Positions 58,216 through 64,000 of a DNA stretch of 64,000 bases are shown one piece after another. Both the position numbers and the translations under genes were made by a program. The stretch spans positions 23,132,501 through 23,196,500 of the forward strand of contig NC_068561.1 of the NCBI RefSeq assembly GCF_022201045.2, written 5' to 3'. This DNA comes from Citrus sinensis. Lineage: Eukaryota; Streptophyta; Magnoliopsida; Sapindales; Rutaceae. The notes below the pieces were generated by a model. It was given only the letters and a program-made list of their open reading frames with translations, made no database searches and was not told where the DNA came from. Position 1 is the stretch's first letter. Every line of letters starts with the position of its first letter.

Positions 58216-60792
58216 ATGGACCGCGCCACAGACAATCTCTCCACCGCCTCTTCATCGTCCGACACGAATCCCGACACCCCGCGCGCGTGCTCCCCTTCGT
58301 CTTCCTCTTCGTTTTCGTCTTCATCTTCTTCTGCGTCGTCGGCCGTCCATCGCGCGCTCCACCTCATCCAATCCGACGACCCTGATTTGAAGCTCGAAGC
58401 TGCCAGGGAAATCCGTCGCCTCACCAAAACTTCTCAGCGTTGTCGCAGACAGCTGGCTCAAGCCGTTCAGCCGCTCGTTCTAATGCTCCGAGCTCCCGAC
58501 TCCGACCACGAGTCCGCTCTCCTCGCCCTCCTCAATCTTGCCGTCAAAGACGAAAAGTACTTTCTTTATTTCTCTTTCTCTCTCTCTCTCAATTTTTTTT
58601 AAATAAACTTGCGAGGGCTTAGCTGCAAAAAATTGCAATACAATCGAATCGGTGAAAGCTATTATTGAAAGTATGATTTTTTTTTAATTTCTTGAATTTT
58701 GTGGAGATTTCTTGTTAGCTGTGAAGTTTGGAGTTTAGTTTTTTTTTTAAGTTCCTTTTTCTTTTTTGGTGTTAATTTTGAGGAGATATTGTGATGATTA
58801 TTTAGTTTATTAAATATCATTTTTCCTCCTATTCATAAATTTGGAAAAAGAAAATTCAGCAACGTGACTAGTGAGTCCAATTTTTTATTCTTTGCTTCTC
58901 TCTCTCCTCTTTTTTTTTTTTTTTCCAATCGCTTTACTTTCTTCCTTCATACCGGATAAAATATTTTCCTGTAGGAATTTAAAATAATAATAATAATAAT
59001 ATTTAGAAGTTTAAAATTTGTATTTATAAATTGAAGCTGTTCTTCCTTATTTAAAAATTTTGTTATTTCTTGTAGACAAAAAATAATGATTTTTTTTTTT
59101 TAATGATGGTCATGAAAGTGTCGGTCGTTGGAATCACGAACGTTTCAGATAAAGTAGAAAACAGTTTGATGCTTTAATTGCTGATGAGAGTCGGGAGATA
59201 GATGCATTTGTTGTTTGTTTCACATGTTAGAACTTTCTTTTTCCCTTTTCCCTTTTACTTTCCTGTATCTTTAACTTCAAGTTATCATGTTTTAATAAAC
59301 AATAGTAATGGCTTTTGTTTGGTGACGGGAGAGGAACCTCTTAACCTTCTTGGAGAGTTAAAACGTTTACCAAAAGACTGATATAATAAGATTAATCTAT
59401 GAAAGCAATAGGTATTTAATACTTGTTGAGACAATATAGAATTCGTTTCAATTTCTAGACGTTCATCTGATTTTAGCTTGGCTGAAGACCAAGAAAGTTC
59501 ATGTGGTTGCTTGAGTCTGAGATCTGTCTGTCATCTTTTCATTTCAAATTACTCACGAAATTCTGGGGACTTAACTTTTTACTATAGAAAGGTGTGAGTG
59601 AGAGTGAGTGTTGGAGATTGGGATTCAAGTTGCTAATCCGCTATATGGCAGGTCGATATGCCCTGTCCCTGTTCTTGCATGTTTTGTCACTGCTATTTAA
59701 ACCTGTGTCTGTTTTATCCCGCTCTTCTTATTGAATGCTTACAGGGTTTCAAAGTTTTGTAATTTTAGTTTTTTTTTTCAGTTCTGTTATTTTAATATGA
59801 TCCGTGTGGAGGTTGATGCTGCCTGATTCATAAACCTTTTACTTTGCTAGCTGATTAATATGCATAAATTTTTGTTTTCCATTGAAGTGTAAAACTTGCT
59901 CGTTCCTGATTAATTTTATTTCCATGTCTTATCTTGTAGGAATAAGATCAAAATCGTTGAAGCTGGAGCCTTGGAACCAATCATTAGCTTCCTGCAGTCA
60001 CCAGATTTGAATCTACAGGAGTATGCCGCTGCAGCTTTGCTCACACTATCTGCTTCTTCTGTCAACAAGCCTTTTATAAGTGCTTCTGGTGCCATCCCTC
60101 TCCTTGTGGAAATCCTTAGATATGGTAGTCAGCAAGCCAAGTTTGATGCCGTAATGGCTCTTTCAAATCTCTCAACGCACCCAGATAATCTAAGTATCAT
60201 CCTTGGAACAAATCCCATCCCTTCTATTGTTGATTTGCTGATATTCTGTAAGAAGTCTTCAAAAACAGCTGAGAAATGTACTTCCCTTATAGAATCTTTA
60301 GTGGGTTTTGATGAGGGCAGAATTGCATTAACATCTGAAGAAGGTGGAGTACTAGCAGTAGTTGAAGTGTTAGAAAATGGATCTCTACAAGCTCGGGAGC
60401 ATGCGGTTGGAGCACTCCTTACGATGTGTCAGAGTGACCGATGTAAATATAGAGAACCAATTCTTAGAGAAGGTGTGATCCCAGGACTCCTTGAGCTTAC
60501 AGTTCAAGGAACACCCAAGTCTCAGACGAAAGCACGAACACTTTTGCAGTTACTGAGGGACTCACCATACCCAAGATCAGAGCTGCAACCTGATACGCTA
60601 GAGAATATCGTCTGTAACATAATTTCTCAGATTGACGGAGATGAGCAATCTGGAAAAGCGAAAAAGATGCTAGCTGAGATGGTGCAAGTTAGCATGGAGC
60701 AGAGCTTGAGACATTTACAGCAAAGGGCTCTGGTATGCACACCAGCTGATTTGCCTATTGCTAGTGTTACCTCCGAAGTTTCTTCAAAATGA
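58216..60792 (+). CDS. Armadillo-repeat protein (PUB-like ARM, no U-box)
   Basis: Exons 58216-58556 and 59940-60792 give 397 residues. After a Ser-rich N-terminus of about 50 residues (a long serine run at 28-43) come tandem armadillo repeats, recognisable as ALLALLNLAV, AGALEPIISFL, YAAAALLTLSA, GAIPLLVEIL, DAVMALSNLS, GVIPGLLELT and TKARTLLQLL. The repeats resemble those of plant U-box E3 ligases, but no U-box is present, so it probably binds proteins rather than ubiquitinating them. The C-terminus is helical (KAKKMLAEMVQVSMEQSLRHL). From memory this resembles At5g58680/At3g01400-type proteins. The single intron is 1.4 kb. Function unknown. Confidence 0.9.
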
Positions 60793-63041
60793 TGTTTTGC
60801 ATGTCTTTTCGTGAGGTTTGTGAGATAGAATTTTCCACTGTAAAAAGATTTGAAAAATAAGATATAGTGAAAAATGCCAGTCCAGGCCATTGTGGTGGTA
60901 TTGAGTCGGGTGACTGGTAAGTGTCAATAAATCATATTTTTGGAGTTTGTTTGTAAAGTAACTCTTTTATACCGTTCTATACAGTTACAACAGGTTTCTT
61001 TTCTCCTTTACCATTGCTAAATGACCTCAATGTGCTGTGCTGAGGAAGTAACATGACTTGATTGTTCAATGTTGCGGAATATTGTAATTTGTTGGCTGTC
61101 ATCGATCAAAAAGTGCCGACACATCATGGGTAGAAAATCTCAGGATCAAGGTCAGATCACAATACCGACTTCAGATGAGGTTCTGAGGATTGAAATGTTA
61201 CAAACTCGTAAATATGACTTAACAAGAAACCCTGCCTGCACACTACTACTGCATATTAAAAATAATAATAGCCTGAAACAGGAGCTCTTTTGAATTTTGA
61301 TCAATAACATCCTTTTCTTCTTTATGACTGTTGGGTTTCATGAATTTGATAGGCCTGAAGTCGGTGTCGGTCTGGTGTCTGATGAATTAAATTTGCTTGT
61401 TTGAGGGTCAAAATCTGTTTCATTGCAGGCTTGAGTCTCATGGAAGTTAAAGTTAGGTTTAAAAAAAAAAGTTGGTGATAAAGAGTAGGAAGTTTTTTGG
61501 TTTCTAGGTTTGGAAGTCGTTGCACAGGTTTGTCTTTTAATGGTTTTTGTTTTCTTTATTACTTTTGACATCCGATTGGATCTATATCGTCCAATCTGTA
61601 ATGGCTAATAATACATCATTTCTTGTGCATATAACAGTGGTCGCACTTTTAGTGGTCGAAAATATTGTTTTTTTCTTTTACTCCTTTTGTTTTGACCACC
61701 AAACTCTAATTTTCCATTAAACTAATTTTTGAAGACCGGAAGATTTTTAAATTGGGTTGATTTTCATTTTACCCCTAATAAATGGATTATTTTTAAAAAT
61801 ACTTGTAAACATCAATTTAGCTTCCAATTACGGTTAAGAAGATAATAATACTTTTTATCAGCGTGCCCTTTTATTTGCAAATGATAAATTAATGTTTATA
61901 ATAGTTTAAAATTGTTTTAAAAATAATCAGTTTAGGAGGTAAATGGAAATTAATTCTTTTAAATTCGGCACCTCATAATTATGGCGAAATTTATTTAAAA
62001 AAGAATTTGTGTGGGTTAAGGTGGTGTATTTAACCAATTAACCTCTGACCAATAATTAAACAATGTCACTTTTTATTTTGTGCGTCCCACAATAATAAAT
62101 TAGAGGGTCTTGGACTCACCAGACAACAAACATCATCGAAGAGTCAAAATTGGCGAGACCCATTTACTTTGCCATGGTCCATTGAGCAAACCTTAACTGG
62201 TCCGGCTACCACTGGTGTAGCTTGAAGCGGTACGCAAATCACAGAGTACATTTTCGAAGTTGATAATGCAAATCCGATCGTCCGATGAATTTGATGGGAA
62301 CACGAAATCATTATCGCGTTGAATGTCAGACAAATCTTAAAATGACGGCTCAAATACTTGCATCAAAGTAAAACTTCCTGTGAATGACAAATGTTCAAAA
62401 TATTCAAATCTTCTTGATGATGTTCCTTTATTTATTTTGCAGCCACCATGCACGGGTCAAGTAAAACCGTAAAGGCTGATCATGACATCTTTGATTCAGT
62501 CGTATATTTTTACTATTTACGAAGAAATTATTGACATTGTCAAATGGCTGCATGATTAGGGGAATTGAACCCAAGCTTCGGATATAGATTCTTCCTCCAA
62601 CTCAAAAACATTTCTTGGTTGTCTCCAAATATAATACATATATCATGAAACTTTTACCACGTGAAGGATAATGATATCTGGGCTTCTAGACCAATTTTTA
62701 TGATAATAAAGGATAAGATGGTTTGAATCCATCATCCGCTTGCGTTTGATATTTTCATCTGAATTTTAATTGGAATCATGGGAAAAAGGTGAAATTTTAA
62801 AATTCAAAGGTTACATTTTGGATACAAGTCTCCAAGGGAAGCCAAATCACCGATTTTATCTCACGAGTATCCGGATTAAAATTATAACCACTTTGACTTA
62901 TCTTCAAGCCCCCCCTGGATTATGGCTACGTCAACTCACATTTTCCCCGTGGAAGTAATGCTACCACTTACGTACGTATCTCTTCAACAATTTAAACATA
63001 GTTCTGCATAATCTTGCATCCATGGATAATTAACTATAACA
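60793..63041. other. ARM gene 3' flank and NIP promoter
   Basis: 3' UTR of the ARM gene followed by AT-rich spacer. Several short frames exist but none has a known motif. No element is recognised. Confidence 0.45.
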
Positions 63042-63964
63042 ATGGCTGCTACAAAGATCGATGGCATTGAAGAAGAAACAAACCAGCTTGCAAAAATGGA
63101 AGAAGGCAGACTTACAGAAACCAATGGGCATGCTCCATCTTGCCTGTCACATTCATTTGTTACCATCATTCAAAAGGCCAGTTAATGCCCAAAATACTCA
63201 CATTCGCTTGTTACTTCATAGTTTATTTATTGGCACAACCGGTTCGGGTTTTTATATAATGTTTTTCCCGTTATTAAATTATTCGTTATCTTTTTGATCG
63301 ATCAGATGATCGCAGAGTTAATTGGGACGTACTTTATTATATTTGCCGGTTGCGGGGCTGTTGCCGTGGATAAAATTTACGGAAAGGTGACATTTCCAGG
63401 CGTCTGTGTGACGTGGGGTTTGATTGTTATGGTCATGATTTATTCACTAGCCCACATTTCCGGGGCACACTTTAATCCTGCTGTTACCATCGCTCTTGCC
63501 ATTTTTCGACAGTTTAAACGGCGGCAGGTGAGTGCTGTGTTAATTAATTCATTCAAGGCAAATGTTGTTGTAAAGCAATTGACATGCGATTGAAATTGAA
63601 AATGTTTTGTAGGTTCCATTGTACATTGTGGCTCAGGTGGTGGGATCGCTCTTAGCGAGCGGTACTTTGAGTTTAATGCTTGATGTAACACCACAGGCTT
63701 ATTTTGGAACCGTGCCTGTTGGATCCAATGCCCAGTCTTTTGTTGCCGAAATCATCATCTCCTTCCTCTTGATGTTTGTCATCTCCGGCGCCGTCACCGA
63801 TGACAGAGCTGTGAGTACACATCATTATTCTCATATCTAGCTTTTTAAAGATTTTACATGTTTGAGTATTAATTAATTTTAGATGGCAATGTTTGATTGC
63901 AGATTGGACAATTCGGAGGAGTTGCTGTCGGAATGACCATAATGTTGAATGTCTTCGTAGCCGG
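63042..63964 (+). CDS. NIP1-like: NIP-type aquaporin (partial, cut by window end)
   Basis: Membrane channel of the nodulin-26-like intrinsic protein group; members pass water, glycerol, ammonia or metalloids such as arsenite. Exons: 63042-63176, 63306-63527, 63613-63810 and 63903-63964, then the window ends in intron 4. The visible 160 residues have a hydrophilic N-terminus, TM1 (IAELIGTYFIIFAGC), TM2 with the NIP1-type Trp of the selectivity filter (VTWGLIVMVMIY), the first NPA box (SGAHFNPAVT), TM3 (VAQVVGSLLASG), TM4 (AEIIISFLLMFVISGAVT) and the start of TM5 (GGVAVGMTIMLNVFVAG). The second NPA lies beyond the window. Intron 1 needs a GC donor at 63177-63178; using the nearest GT shifts the frame. 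Confidence 0.9.
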
Positions 63965-64000
63965 GTAATTTATCACACACAAATTATATATGCTTATTGA

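Noticed and set aside
61338-61571. Minus-strand frames downstream of the ARM gene
   Set aside because: No motif; located in its 3' flank; low-complexity codons.
63061-63297. Open frame overlapping NIP exon 1
   Set aside because: Wrong frame for the NIP N-terminus and runs through intron 1.
1-64000. CRISPR arrays, operons or bacterial defence systems
   Set aside because: Spliced genes, nuclear tRNAs and plant repeats show eukaryotic nuclear DNA; no spaced direct-repeat array is present.

Overview
The window is nuclear DNA of a flowering plant. Genes are split by short introns with GT/AG (a few GC/AG) borders, intergenic DNA is very AT-rich, and it carries tRNA-derived SINEs, MITEs and a broken Ty1/copia relic. 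The protein families and gene order point to a eudicot. From memory of the sequences I would guess a rosid of the Citrus type, but the species is inference.

Layout. 1-2070: fossil copia element. 3822-6036 (+): GDP-L-galactose phosphorylase, the committed step of ascorbate synthesis, with a SINE in its last intron. 6.0-9.3 kb: AT-rich spacer with a TIR element. 9338-9799 (-): four-EF-hand calmodulin-like protein. 12532-17082 (+): plastid fructokinase. 17527-17781 (+): two-EF-hand polcalcin-type protein. 18708-18858: young hairpin MITE. 20075-22883 (-): cytoplasmic receptor-like kinase. 23-30.9 kb: gene-poor, with a nested MITE and two SINEs. 30912-30993 (+): tRNA-Ser(AGA). 31243-32161 (-): DYT1-type bHLH factor. 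32725-32798 (-): tRNA-Asn(GTT). 34727-36175 (-): PPR protein. 37761-38694 (+): a gene joining a DRB-like first exon to a Mutator-transposase-like N-terminal domain. 39455-42100 (+): double-stranded RNA-binding protein. 44502-45816 (+): RHD6/RSL class I bHLH, followed by a decayed tandem copy (about 48.2-48.8 kb) and a third partial unit (about 51.05 kb). 51963-52106: five G-boxes. 58216-60792 (+): armadillo-repeat protein. 63042 to the window end (+): NIP aquaporin, cut by the edge.

The genes do not form an operon-like system. The run CML - fructokinase - kinase - RHD6-type bHLH matches, from memory, two Arabidopsis segments (At1g66400-At1g66470 and At5g37770-At5g37800), so this is an old conserved neighbourhood into which DYT1, PPR, DRB and mobile-element pieces are interspersed. 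The most unusual items are the decaying RHD6 tandem array, the DRB/MULE chimera, the palindrome-within-palindrome MITE with an older nested relative and its empty site, and three GC-AG introns among about 33 modelled introns.
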